From Piscinibacter sp. (lineage in GTDB: Bacteria > Pseudomonadota > Gammaproteobacteria > Burkholderiales > Burkholderiaceae_C): DNA of 64,000 nucleotides. Under the pieces are notes generated by a model. That model had not been told where the DNA came from, made no database searches, and saw nothing but the letters and a program-made list of their open reading frames with translations. Of this stretch, positions 39,610-48,301 are shown in pieces. The stretch lies in assembly GCA_019635485.1 (NCBI GenBank), contig JAHBZL010000007.1, positions 62,001 to 126,000 of the forward strand, given 5' to 3'. A program made the position numbers and the translations under genes. Each line of letters opens with the position of its first letter. Within the stretch, counting starts at the first letter, position 1.

Positions 39610-42582
39610 TCAGAGCTTCTTCAGCCACTCGCGGGCCGGGTGTTTCTTGCCGAGCCGGTTCGCCTTGTAGCCGGCGTACAGCTCGGCGAACCACTCGCCC
39701 GGTGCACGGAACTGGTAGCCCGTCAGCCCCTTGCTGCGCGCCGCCGCGAGGTAGCTGACCCAGGCGCGCGGATAGGCCTCGTGATAGATCAGCTTGCCCA
39801 CGGTGATGCTCTCGCAGTCGGACTGGCGCTCGTAGATGCCGGGCGCGGTGGCCAGGCCGTACCAGCGGTCGAACTCGACGACCGCCTTGTCGTTGTCCGA
39901 CCCGGGCGGATGCGTCGGCCGCACGGCCGGCTGGTTCAGCAGCCGGGCCAGCACGTAGGCCTTGTCGGCGGGGGTCTTGTAGAAGGTGTTGGAGCCGCCG
40001 ACCTTCGAGGACACCCAGGGGCCGACGGCATCGGCGATCGGCTGCACGCCGGCGCCGTAGTCGGTCCAGCCGCCGTGGTCGTCGCGCGAGCCGTTCTTGG
40101 CCATGTAGGTGTTCGCGTCGTCGACGCCGTGGCCCACCTCGTGCAGCGCGGTGAAGCTGAGCAGCTCGGCGTCACCGCCGACGGCTTCGCAGTCCGGATC
40201 GATCTTGCCCGGCAGTTGCTTGACCTTCGAGATCGTGCCGTCCTTGTTGCGCACGCGGCGCGTCAGCTTGCTGCCGAAGCCCTGCTTGTCCAGCTTGGGC
40301 CGGCCGGTCAGTTCGACCTTCGCGTCGAAGCCCCAGGCGCCGGAGATGTCGCGCTTGCTCGCCGAATCGATGTGCTCGATCGAGACGATGCTGCCCGCGG
40401 CCTTCACGTCCTTGGGCACCTTGGAGAAGGTCTGGCACAGGAACTTCAGGTTCTTCGCCTCGCGGCGCGGCCGGGCGCCGGTGTCGAACACGAAGTCCAC
40501 CCCGAAGCGGCCCTTGGCCAGCAGCGCGATCATCTTCGGGTCGGTGGTCTTGCGGTCCTGCACCAGCGCGTCGACCTCCTTCGCGCCGCCGTTGGCGACC
40601 ATCTGCGCGGCGAGCGTCGCGATCGCCGGGTCCGCCGGGTTGGCGGAGGCGAGCGCCTTCAGGCGCGCCTCGTCGATCTGCACCTCCACGCGTTTCAGCG
40701 CCGCCGCCGCCTCGCCGAAGCGGAACGCATCGGCCAGCTTGCGCGCCTCGGCCAGCGCGTGTTCGAGCGCCTTCTTCGCCTTGGCGTCGCCGACCGCCGC
40801 CACGCGCGCCGCCGTCTTGCCCTCGGCCGTGTCGTAGTCGGCGCGGTCGGCATCGGCCTTCTCGGCCGCGGTCGCGGCGTCCTCGGCCGCGTGCAGCGCA
40901 GTGAGCGCCTCGGGGCCCTTGTGCGCCTTGTCCAGCGCCTGCGCGTCGGCGATGCCCTTCACCACCGCGTCGATGCGGCCCTTCAGCTTGGCCGCCCGCG
41001 GCAGGCCCTGCAGCGCCTTCAGGCGCGCCTGGAGCTTGGCCAGATCGGAGACGAAGCTGCCGTGCCGGGCCTGGATGGCCTTGGCTTCCCCGAGCGCCCG
41101 CGCGGCGGCGGCGAGCGGCGCGGCCGCAGCCTTGCCGTCCTCCTTCGCGAGCGCCTGCGCGGCCGCGGCGGCCTGCTCCTTGGCAGTCTTCAGCGGCACG
41201 GCCGCCTGATCCGCGTGCGGCGCCGCCTCGGCCTTGGCGAGATCCGCCTGCAGGTTCTTCAGCGCCTGCTGCATCGCCGCCGGATCGTCCGGCTTGCCGG
41301 CCGCGGCCTGCGCGGCCATCGCGGGGCCCAGGCCGTCGGCGATGGACTTCGCGGCGGCCGAGTCGGCCCGGGCCCGCTGGATCGCCAGCAGTGCACTGCG
41401 GTAGCCGGGGCCGGGGTCGATCGCCTTGTCCGCGCCGTCCTTTGCCGCCGTCGCGGCGGCCAGCAGCTTGCGCACGTTCTCGCGCGCGGCGGAGACACGC
41501 TCGGCCGCGGCGTGTTTGTCCAGCGCCGCCAGCTCGGCATCCGCGAGCGGACGCTCCTGCTTCACCTGCGCGACCGTGGGCGCGGCCGCGGTCCAGTGGT
41601 CGCAGCGCCGCGTCAGCTCGCCGAGCTTCGCGACGCCTTCCTCGAATTTCATCGTCGCGCGGTCGGCCAGCCGGTCGGCCTGCGCGAGCAGCGCCTCCAG
41701 GCCGGGCGCACGGTCCTGCACCGCCGGCAGCGCCTTGATGCCGGCGATCGCGGCAACGGCCGGCGTGCGCGCCGTCTCGTAGTCGCCGCGCCGCGTGGCC
41801 ATGCGCTCGCACGGGGAGATCACCTCGATGGCGGCGAAGCTGTGCATGATGCAGGCGCTCCAGGCCTGCGCCGCGAAGGCCGCATCGCCCTGCGCGATCA
41901 GCGCCTTGCCCTTGGCGATGTCGGCCGCGCAGTAGGCCTTCACCTTGGCGTCCAGCGCCTCCAGCTTGGCGACCTGCGCCTTCAGGCTGGTCAGCAGCGC
42001 CTTGCGGCCGTTGCGGATCGGCGTGTTGATGCCGTCCAGCGCGGTGCTCGCGGTGGTGTAGTTCGGTGGCGAGGCATTCGCCTGCGCATCGGCGTTGGCC
42101 AGCGCCGTGGTCATCGCCGTCATGTTGGCGTCCGACGTGATGCCTTGCAGCGCCATGATGCCGGCCACCGCGTTGGCCCGCTTCGCGAGGTAGGTCACCC
42201 GGTCGTCGGCGCGCTTCTTCGCGCCGTCGCAGATCGCCTTGGCCGCCGCGAGGGCCTGCGCCGCCGGGACCCATTCGGCCTTGGCCGCATGGGCGTCGGC
42301 CTCGGCGAGCTTGGCCGTCGCCTGGTTGATCTGCGTCTGCACCGACGCGCTCTGCGCATGCCCCTTCAGCGCATCGACGAGCGCCTGCACCGCCGCGCGG
42401 CTCTTCTGGTAGGCCGCGAGTTCCGGCGGCGGTGCGGGTGGCGTGGCCTTGCCGCCGCCCTTGCCGCCGTCCTTACCGCCCTTCGCCCGCGAGGGCATCC
42501 CGGTGTCGTCGTCCGGCGACGGTCCACCGGAGGCCGCCATCGCGGCAGTTCGCTTCAATCCCAGCGTATCGAGCAAGCCCAT
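39610..42582 (-). CDS. Large helical-repeat protein with C-terminal anthrax lethal-factor-like metalloprotease core
   Basis: 990 residues from ATG at 42582. The N-terminus MGLLDTLGLKR is followed by a low-complexity Gly/Lys/Pro stretch (about 15-50). Residues ~50-700 are alanine-rich helices with repeating modules that end in aromatic pairs such as EW, AW or DY. The C-terminus (about 720-990) has the zinc site HEVGHGVDD (His814, Glu815, His818) and, near the end, LTGY (Tyr956) seven residues before Glu963 in EWFAE. Bacillus anthracis lethal factor has HEFGHAVDD and LTSY seven residues before E735 in EFFAE, so the catalytic set is complete. No signal peptide is seen, fitting a secretion-system substrate. 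The predicted activity is Zn-dependent proteolysis of an unknown target. Confidence 0.8.
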   Translation of the reverse strand: MGLLDTLGLKRTAAMAASGGPSPDDDTGMPSRAKGGKDGGKGGGKATPPAPPPELAAYQKSRAAVQALVDALKGHAQSASVQTQINQATAKLAEADAHAAKAEWVPAAQALAAAKAICDGAKKRADDRVTYLAKRANAVAGIMALQGITSDANMTAMTTALANADAQANASPPNYTTASTALDGINTPIRNGRKALLTSLKAQVAKLEALDAKVKAYCAADIAKGKALIAQGDAAFAAQAWSACIMHSFAAIEVISPCERMATRRGDYETARTPAVAAIAGIKALPAVQDRAPGLEALLAQADRLADRATMKFEEGVAKLGELTRRCDHWTAAAPTVAQVKQERPLADAELAALDKHAAAERVSAARENVRKLLAAATAAKDGADKAIDPGPGYRSALLAIQRARADSAAAKSIADGLGPAMAAQAAAGKPDDPAAMQQALKNLQADLAKAEAAPHADQAAVPLKTAKEQAAAAAQALAKEDGKAAAAPLAAAARALGEAKAIQARHGSFVSDLAKLQARLKALQGLPRAAKLKGRIDAVVKGIADAQALDKAHKGPEALTALHAAEDAATAAEKADADRADYDTAEGKTAARVAAVGDAKAKKALEHALAEARKLADAFRFGEAAAALKRVEVQIDEARLKALASANPADPAIATLAAQMVANGGAKEVDALVQDRKTTDPKMIALLAKGRFGVDFVFDTGARPRREAKNLKFLCQTFSKVPKDVKAAGSIVSIEHIDSASKRDISGAWGFDAKVELTGRPKLDKQGFGSKLTRRVRNKDGTISKVKQLPGKIDPDCEAVGGDAELLSFTALHEVGHGVDDANTYMAKNGSRDDHGGWTDYGAGVQPIADAVGPWVSSKVGGSNTFYKTPADKAYVLARLLNQPAVRPTHPPGSDNDKAVVEFDRWYGLATAPGIYERQSDCESITVGKLIYHEAYPRAWVSYLAAARSKGLTGYQFRAPGEWFAELYAGYKANRLGKKHPAREWLKKL

Positions 42583-42708
42583 CGTCGTTCTGCCTTGCCG
42601 TGAGACGGGCGAGTCTAGTCCGCGTGACGGCGGGGTCCACCCCGAGATTCCGTGGGAGCCGCCGACGCTTGGGCTACCATGGGTCGATCGACCCCGCGCC
42701 CACCCGTC

Positions 42709-43350
42709 ATGCCGTCCCGCCCCGGCCCCGCGTCCGCCCGCTCCCACCCCTGCCGTCATGGCCTGCTCGTGGTGGTGTCGGTCGGTGTGATGGCGGCCGG
42801 TGGCGCCGTGCACGGTGCGGCCCGGGCCGGTGACGCGCCCAGCGCAAGGAGCGAGATGGTGGCCCAGACAACCCCGCAGCCCGCCACGGGCGCCCAGGCG
42901 GCTCCGACCGAGATCGACGCCGCGCAGCTCCGTGCTCTCGTGCCGGAACGGGTCGGCGACTGGAAGCGCGTCAGCATCACCACGCCGCCGCGCCGCTCGC
43001 ATGGCGAGAACGATGGCGGTCGCAGCGCCGTCGCGCGTTTCGAACACGGCCGGCAGCGCATCCTGCTGACCGTGTCGGACCTGGGCGGGCTGAGCGGTGT
43101 CGCCGCGCCGGCGCAGTGGAGCGGCGAGCCCGCCGAACGCCCGACCGCCGACGGCACCGAGAAGCTCTACCGCGACGGCGATCACACCGTGCGTGAGTGG
43201 CGTGCCCGTGCCGATGCGCGCCGCGAGGTGACGCTGATCCTGGCCAACGGCATCGTGGTCGCCGCCGCCAGCGAACAGGCCGACGCGGCGGCGCTGAAGG
43301 CCGTGGCCGAAGGCGTCGACCGCGCGAAGGCCGCCGCGCTGCGCCGCTGA
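42709..43350 (+). CDS. Exported or membrane-anchored hypothetical protein
   Basis: 213 residues from ATG at 42709; another in-frame ATG at 42679 would add 10 residues. An N-terminal basic stretch and a hydrophobic segment (GLLVVVSVGVMAAGGAV) form a signal peptide or anchor. A proline/alanine linker follows, then a domain (about 75-213) with LRALVPERVGDWKRVSI, ILLTVSDLGGLSG and a final Ala-rich helix. The domain pattern, 'VG.W...' followed by two beta strands, is common in exported stress proteins, but I cannot name a family. It diverges from the lethal-factor-like gene with a 126-bp gap, so coregulation is possible. Confidence 0.68.
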   Translation: MPSRPGPASARSHPCRHGLLVVVSVGVMAAGGAVHGAARAGDAPSARSEMVAQTTPQPATGAQAAPTEIDAAQLRALVPERVGDWKRVSITTPPRRSHGENDGGRSAVARFEHGRQRILLTVSDLGGLSGVAAPAQWSGEPAERPTADGTEKLYRDGDHTVREWRARADARREVTLILANGIVVAAASEQADAAALKAVAEGVDRAKAAALRR

Positions 43351-43505
43351 ATGGCCCGGCGGCAGGCGCCGTGAGCCCGCATCGCCCGGCACATCCTGAC
43401 CGTTTCCCGACCGGCTACTGACAACTCCGGCGCGGCCGCGCCCTAAGCTGCCGCCCGTCGTGTCTACCCGTCGACGCCGAGCCCGTGGCCGGCGCCGGTC
43501 ATCGC

Positions 43506-46424
43506 ATGCCTCCCCCCATCCGCTTCGGCCCCTTTGCGCTCGACCCCGCCAACGCGATGCTGACACGCGACGGGCGGCGCATCGAGCTGGCCCCGAAGGC
43601 CTTCGACCTGCTGGTCCTGCTCGCCCGCCAGCCCGGCCAGCTGGTCACCAAGGACCGGATCCTCGACGAGGTGTGGGGGCGCCGCTTCGTCAGCGAATCG
43701 GTGGTCAAGACGGTCGTCAGCGCGCTGCGCGCCGCGCTCGAGGACGACCCGCGCGCCCCGCGCTGGCTGGAGACCGTGTCGCGGCGCGGCTACCGCTTCA
43801 TCGGCGCGCTCGAAGGTCCGGCGGCGGCACCCGAGGTGGCCGCCGCGCCAGAACTCCTCGCGCCGGTGGTGGCGGCGCCCGCCACGCTGATCGGCCGTGA
43901 CGGCGCGCTCACCCAGCTGCGGCGCGCCTGGCAGGGCGCCGCACGCGGTGAACGGCGCCTCGTGTTCGTGGCCGGCGAACCCGGCGTCGGCAAGACCACG
44001 CTGCTGACCGAGCTGGCGCGCGAGTTCGACGGTGGGGTGGTGGCGCTCGGCCAGTGCGTCGAGCAGTACGGCGCGGCCGAGCCCTACCTGCCGGTGCTGG
44101 AGGCGCTCAACACGCTGTGCGGCGACGACCCGAAGGTGCTGCCGCTGGTGCGCCAGGTCGCGCCGACCTGGCTGGTGCAAATGCCCTGGCATCTCGACGA
44201 GGCCGACCGCGCGGCGCTGCAGCGCGAGGTCGCCGGCGCCTCGCAGGACCGCATGCTGCGCGAGATGGGCGTGCTGCTCGAGCACCTCGCGGCGCGCACC
44301 CGGCTGCTGCTCGTCCTGGAGGACCTGCACTGGGCCGACGTGGCCACCGTGCGCCTGCTCGACCACCTGGCGCGCCGGCGCGGCCCGGCACGGCTGCTCG
44401 TGCTGGCCAGCTTCCGGCCCGCGGAGGTGATCGCCGACGAGCACCCGCTCGGCAACCTGCGCCGCGAGCTGCGCCTGCACCGCCTGTGCGACGAGGTGCA
44501 TCTGGAAGGCTTCACGCGCCTGCAGGTGGCCGACTTCGTGCGGGCTCGCCTGGACGGCGCGCCGGTGGACCCGGGCATGGTCGAGTCTCTCGAGCGCCAC
44601 ACCGATGGCCTGCCGCTGTTCCTCGCCAGCGTGCTCGACGAACTGCTCGACCAGGCGCTGGTGCGGCGCGGCGACGACGGCACCTGGCGCTTCGCGGCCG
44701 GCATGCCGCCGCACCTGCCGCTGCCGGACAACCTGCTCGGCCTGGTCGAGAAGCAGATGCAGCGGCTGGATGCCGAACTGTGCCGCTGGCTCTCCGCCGC
44801 CGCGCTCGGCGCGCTGGAGTTCGATCACCTGTCGCTCGCGCAGGCGCTGGACGTGCCGGCCGACACGTTGCGCGAGCGCTTCGATGCCCTGGTGCAGCGC
44901 CGCCTCTGGCTGCGCGGCTGCGAGCCGCGCACGCTGCCGGACGGCCGGCTCGCGATGCGCTACACCTTCGTGCATGCGCTGTTCCGCCACGCCTTCGCGC
45001 ACCGGCTCGGCGCGGCGGCGCGCATCGAGCTGCACCGCCGCCTCGGCCAGGCGCTGGAGGAGCAGCAGCGCGAGCGCGCTGTCGACATCGCCGCGGACCT
45101 CGCGCGCCACGCCGAGCGCGGTGCCGACCCGGCCCGGGCGGGGCGCTGGTATGCCGTCGCCGCGCAGCAGGCCACGCAGCGCATCGCCCCTCTCGAGGCG
45201 CTGGCGCTGGCCGAGCGCGGCCTCGCGCTGCTGGCGCCGCTGCCCGAGGGTCCCGCGCGGGCCGCCGAACTCGGCCTGCTGACGCTGCGCATCGGCGCGA
45301 TCGCCGTCACGCGCGGCTACAGCCATCCGTCGGCGACGCCGGACATCGAGCGGGCCCGCACGCTGATCGAGGCCCAGCCGCTCACGGCGGCCCTGGCCCC
45401 GCTGTGGCATGCGATCTGGTGGGCGCTGAACAACGGCGGCCACTGGGCCGCCTCGGAGCAGCACGCGCAGCGTTTCCTCGCGCTGGCCGAGCGCAGCGAC
45501 AGCCTCGCGGCACAGGCCGCGGCGCACAACATCCGCGGCCTGTGCGCGGTGTTCGCGAACGACTTCGCCACCGGCATCGACGAGCTGCAGCGCAGCCTCG
45601 CACTGCAGCGCGACTGGAGCCCGGCGGATCGCCAGCTGCCGTTCGTGCAGGACCTGCGCCTGGAAGCGTTGTCGCTGCTGACCGTCGCGCTGCAGGCCCG
45701 CGGCCGCTTCGCCGACGCGGCCGCCGCGCGCGCCGAGATCGAGGCCTGCATCACCGCCGGCACCGACCCGCTCAGCGAGGCGATGGGCCTGTGGTTCATG
45801 GCCTGCTCGCACCAGCTGCGGCGCGATCCGGCCGCGATGCAGACGCTGTGCCGGCGCGCGCTGCAGCTGATGAGCACGCGCAGCGCACTGCCCGGCGCCG
45901 GCCCGCACCACCTGTCGCTCGGCTGGGCCCGCGTGATGGCCGGCGACCTGGCCGACGGGCTGGCCGAAGTCGGCCTCGGCATCACGCACTACGAGCAGCA
46001 GGGCTCGGTGATGGGCATGAGCTGGCAGCGTGCGTCGCAGGCCGAAGCCCACCTGGCGGCCGGCGATCCGGCCGGCGCGCGCCGCCACCTCGACAACGCG
46101 CTCGCGCTGGCGGCGCAGACCCGCTTCTGCATCCTGCAGGCCTACGTGCTGCGCCTGGAGGGCAGCGTGCGCTGGGCCACCGGCGCGGGCCTCGAGGCCG
46201 CGGTTGCGGCCTGGGAAGAGGCGATCGCGCTGGCCCACGCGCAGGGGGCGCTGCAGCTCGAGCTGCTGGCCGTGACGGCGCTGGCCGAGGCCCTCGCCGC
46301 GGCCGGTCAGGGTGCGGCGGCCCGCACGCGCGTCCGGGCCATGCTCGGGCGGCTCGGGCCCGACGCGGAGGGTCCGGCGCTGCAGCGCGCCCGCGCGCTG
46401 CTCGACGCCCCGGGCACCGATTGA
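43506..46424 (+). CDS. Winged-helix regulator fused to AAA/NACHT-like ATPase and TPR region
   Basis: 972 residues. The N-terminal OmpR-type DNA-binding domain (about 5-100; LAPKAFDLLVLLARQPGQLV, SRRGYRFIG) has no receiver before it. An ATPase follows with Walker A GEPGVGKTTLL (Lys163) and Walker B LLLVLEDLHWAD (Asp273). The C-terminal half (about 500-972) is helical with TPR-like pairs. The layout resembles SARP/MalT-like STAND regulators and CadC-type winged-helix ATPases, which integrate a ligand or partner signal before activating transcription. Targets are unknown; the ECF sigma gene 87 bp downstream is a candidate. The ATG at 43506 was preferred over a GTG at 43485. Confidence 0.85.
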   Translation: MPPPIRFGPFALDPANAMLTRDGRRIELAPKAFDLLVLLARQPGQLVTKDRILDEVWGRRFVSESVVKTVVSALRAALEDDPRAPRWLETVSRRGYRFIGALEGPAAAPEVAAAPELLAPVVAAPATLIGRDGALTQLRRAWQGAARGERRLVFVAGEPGVGKTTLLTELAREFDGGVVALGQCVEQYGAAEPYLPVLEALNTLCGDDPKVLPLVRQVAPTWLVQMPWHLDEADRAALQREVAGASQDRMLREMGVLLEHLAARTRLLLVLEDLHWADVATVRLLDHLARRRGPARLLVLASFRPAEVIADEHPLGNLRRELRLHRLCDEVHLEGFTRLQVADFVRARLDGAPVDPGMVESLERHTDGLPLFLASVLDELLDQALVRRGDDGTWRFAAGMPPHLPLPDNLLGLVEKQMQRLDAELCRWLSAAALGALEFDHLSLAQALDVPADTLRERFDALVQRRLWLRGCEPRTLPDGRLAMRYTFVHALFRHAFAHRLGAAARIELHRRLGQALEEQQRERAVDIAADLARHAERGADPARAGRWYAVAAQQATQRIAPLEALALAERGLALLAPLPEGPARAAELGLLTLRIGAIAVTRGYSHPSATPDIERARTLIEAQPLTAALAPLWHAIWWALNNGGHWAASEQHAQRFLALAERSDSLAAQAAAHNIRGLCAVFANDFATGIDELQRSLALQRDWSPADRQLPFVQDLRLEALSLLTVALQARGRFADAAAARAEIEACITAGTDPLSEAMGLWFMACSHQLRRDPAAMQTLCRRALQLMSTRSALPGAGPHHLSLGWARVMAGDLADGLAEVGLGITHYEQQGSVMGMSWQRASQAEAHLAAGDPAGARRHLDNALALAAQTRFCILQAYVLRLEGSVRWATGAGLEAAVAAWEEAIALAHAQGALQLELLAVTALAEALAAAGQGAAARTRVRAMLGRLGPDAEGPALQRARALLDAPGTD

Positions 46425-46511
46425 AGACCGAAAGCGGACCGCGGCGAGACGACGCCGCGGCGGCCGCTGCCTACGCTGGAGGCCTCCATCGATGCCTGCC
46501 GCGAGCGCCCC

Positions 46512-47075
46512 ATGTGCCACCCTTCCCGCGAGTTCGCCGAGTCCCTGGCCGAGCACCGGCCGTACCTGCTGCGCATGGCCGCGCGGCGCGTGCCCGATGC
46601 CGCGCTGGCCGAGGACCTCGTGCAGGAGACGCTGCTCGCCGCGCTGCAGGGCGCGGCCCCCTTCGAAGCGCGTGCCGCGCTGCGCACCTGGCTGACCGGC
46701 ATCCTGCTGCGCCGTTGCGCGGACCAGGCGCGGCGCACGGCGCGGCGCGGTGACCGCTTCGTCGCGCCGGCGACCGACCCCGACGATGCGGGCGAGGAGC
46801 CGCCGGCGCCGGATGCCGTGGACTGGATCGATCCCGCGCGGCGTCTCGAAGGGCGCGAGTTCCTGGCCGCACTCGAAGGCGCCTTGCAGGACCTGCCCGC
46901 GACCGCGGCCCGCCTGTTCACGCTGCGCGAGATCGACGGCCAGGCCGCCGACGGCGCCGCACGCGCACTCGGCCTGAGCGCGCGCCACGGCGCCTGGCTG
47001 CTGCACCGCACGCGGCGCCGCCTGCAGGGTGCACTGGCCGCGCACGGACCGCACCGAATCCGGACCGAAGCCTGA
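46512..47075 (+). CDS. ECF-type RNA polymerase sigma factor
   Basis: 187 residues. Region 2 is present as RPYLLRMAARRVPDAALAEDLVQETLLAAL, including the AEDLVQET core-binding motif. Region 4 is ALEGALQDLPATAARLFTLREIDGQ...ALGLSARHGAWLLHRTRRRL. The linker is long and acidic. No adjacent anti-sigma factor gene is recognisable; the following small genes lack the HxxxCxxC zinc motif. It probably directs transcription of the small exported proteins downstream in response to an envelope signal. The gap to the next gene is 63 bp. Confidence 0.9.
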   Translation: MCHPSREFAESLAEHRPYLLRMAARRVPDAALAEDLVQETLLAALQGAAPFEARAALRTWLTGILLRRCADQARRTARRGDRFVAPATDPDDAGEEPPAPDAVDWIDPARRLEGREFLAALEGALQDLPATAARLFTLREIDGQAADGAARALGLSARHGAWLLHRTRRRLQGALAAHGPHRIRTEA

Positions 47076-47138
47076 CCGGGCCCGGCGCGACCCACGCACG
47101 CGCCGGACGACTCAGGAACACGACCCTGCGAGACCACC

Positions 47139-47369
47139 ATGCCCCCCGACGCCCTTTCTTCCCGCCCTGTCGCCTTCGTGCTCAAGCTGCACCGCGACGC
47201 CCTGCCCGCGCGCGGCGAGCTGTTCGGCCGTGTCGAACACCTCGCCAACGGCACGAGCGCCGTGTTCGCCTCCGGTGCCGAACTGATCGCCTGGCTGGCC
47301 GGCCAGCCGGTGCGACGCACCGCGACCTTTCCGCATGTCCTCCCTCCGCTTCCCCCGATCCAGCCATGA
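47139..47369 (+). CDS. Small hypothetical protein after the ECF sigma factor
   Basis: 76 residues. The central pattern is FVLKLHRDALPARGELFGRVEHLANGTSAVFASGAELIAWLAG, seen in small proteins of many proteobacteria, often beside sigma factors. There is no signal peptide. The stop overlaps the start of the next gene by four bases (ATGA), which supports that both are real and translated together. Function unknown. Confidence 0.65.
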   Translation: MPPDALSSRPVAFVLKLHRDALPARGELFGRVEHLANGTSAVFASGAELIAWLAGQPVRRTATFPHVLPPLPPIQP

Positions 47370-47653
47370 AGACCTTCGACACCCTGCCTCTGCTGGTGAT
47401 CTGCGCCGCCATCGTCTCCTGCACCGCCCTGGTCGCCCAGGCCGAGACCGGCGCCGACGCGGCGTCCCTCCTGCCGACGTTGTCGGCACCCGCGCCGACG
47501 TCGCCGGACGGCCCCGCCGGCTCGGGCCTGCGGCCCGGTGCGCCGGCGTCCAACGCCGGCCTGCGGCCCGCCACGTCCGCCGAGCTCCGGCCGCACGCCT
47601 GTGCGGACGAACCGGCTCCCCGCCTGGTGCTCGGCTGCTGCGCCGCACTGTGA
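47366..47653 (+). CDS. Small exported hypothetical protein
   Basis: 95 residues. A clear signal peptide (FDTLPLLVICAAIVSCTALVAQA) is followed by a Ser/Pro/Ala-rich stretch and a tail with three cysteines (PHACADEP, LGCCAAL). It is coupled to the preceding gene by an ATGA overlap. The mature peptide would be about 70 residues, extracytoplasmic and probably disulfide-bonded or metal-binding. I do not recognise a family. Confidence 0.6.
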   Translation: MKTFDTLPLLVICAAIVSCTALVAQAETGADAASLLPTLSAPAPTSPDGPAGSGLRPGAPASNAGLRPATSAELRPHACADEPAPRLVLGCCAAL

Positions 47654-47687
47654 CCTTCCACCACTTCCACCTCGAGAGAAAGACGCC

Positions 47688-48260
47688 ATGACCCATCGTT
47701 CCACTTCGCCCTTCACGCGCGCCACGCCGACCCGCAACTTCGCCCTGCTGGCCGCGGTCGCCGCCGGCCTGCTGGCCGCCACCGCTCCGGCCCGGGCCGC
47801 CGCCACCCCCGTGGTCTACCCGGCCAAGGGCCAGAGCGCCCAGCAGCAGGACAAGGACCGCTACGAATGCCACGACTGGGCGCGCGGCCAGTCCGGCTTC
47901 GACCCGACGCAGGCTGCGCAGGCCTATTCAGGCGCGGCGCCGGCCACCGGCGGGAGCCCTTCGGGTGCGAGCAAGAGTTCCGGCAGCGCCGCCGGCGGCA
48001 TGGCCGCCGGCGCGATGGGCGGCGCGGCCGCCGCCGAGCTGTCGCACCACGACGCCGGCCGCGGCGCGGCGATCGGCGCGCTCGGCGCGGCCGCGCTCGG
48101 CCGCATGAAGGAAGCGCAGGCGCGCCAGCAGCAGCAACAGCAGCAGCAGGCGCAGCAGATGCAGTCCCAGCAGCAACAGGCGGCGCGCCAGCAGGCCCGC
48201 TCGACCTATGACCGCGCCTTCGCCGCCTGTCTGGAGGCGCGCGGCTACACGGTGCGCTGA
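47688..48260 (+). CDS. Exported glycine-zipper protein with polyglutamine tract
   Basis: 190 residues. Signal peptide (FALLAAVAAGLLAATAPARA), then a conserved segment DKDRYECHDWARGQSGFDPTQ with one Cys, a glycine-zipper-like helix (AAGGMAAGAMGGAAAAEL...GAAIGALGAAALG) that may insert in or associate with a membrane, and a Gln-rich region with eight consecutive glutamines (residues 147-154). The end, YDRAFAACLEARGYTVR, is typical of this exported family and holds a second Cys. It likely belongs to the ECF sigma operon and may be an envelope structural or stress protein. Confidence 0.85.
   Translation: MTHRSTSPFTRATPTRNFALLAAVAAGLLAATAPARAAATPVVYPAKGQSAQQQDKDRYECHDWARGQSGFDPTQAAQAYSGAAPATGGSPSGASKSSGSAAGGMAAGAMGGAAAAELSHHDAGRGAAIGALGAAALGRMKEAQARQQQQQQQQAQQMQSQQQQAARQQARSTYDRAFAACLEARGYTVR
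48126..48200 (+). repeat. CAG/CAA trinucleotide tract in the glycine-zipper gene
   Basis: Eight consecutive glutamine codons (seven CAG, one CAA, 48126-48149) are followed by further glutamine codons to about 48200. Perfect triplet runs can change length by slippage without shifting the frame, so this tract may vary between strains. Confidence 0.8.
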
Positions 48261-48301
48261 GCGGCAGGGATCGACCCGCGCGGCATTGGCAGAATGCCGC
48301 C

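Noticed and set aside
39610-42582. Interpretation of the HExxH protein as an eCIS-associated DUF4157 toxin.
   Set aside because: DUF4157 has an HExxHxxQQ-type motif near the N-terminus; here the motif is HEVGHGVDD at the C-terminus with lethal-factor-like companions.
43464-47099. A 1211-codon open frame on the minus strand opposite the winged-helix ATPase and ECF sigma genes.
   Set aside because: Antisense shadow; composition is typical of the complementary frame of high-GC genes, and no conserved motif is visible.
48126-48200. Repeat array that might be CRISPR.
   Set aside because: It is an in-frame glutamine-codon tract inside a coding region with no spacers.
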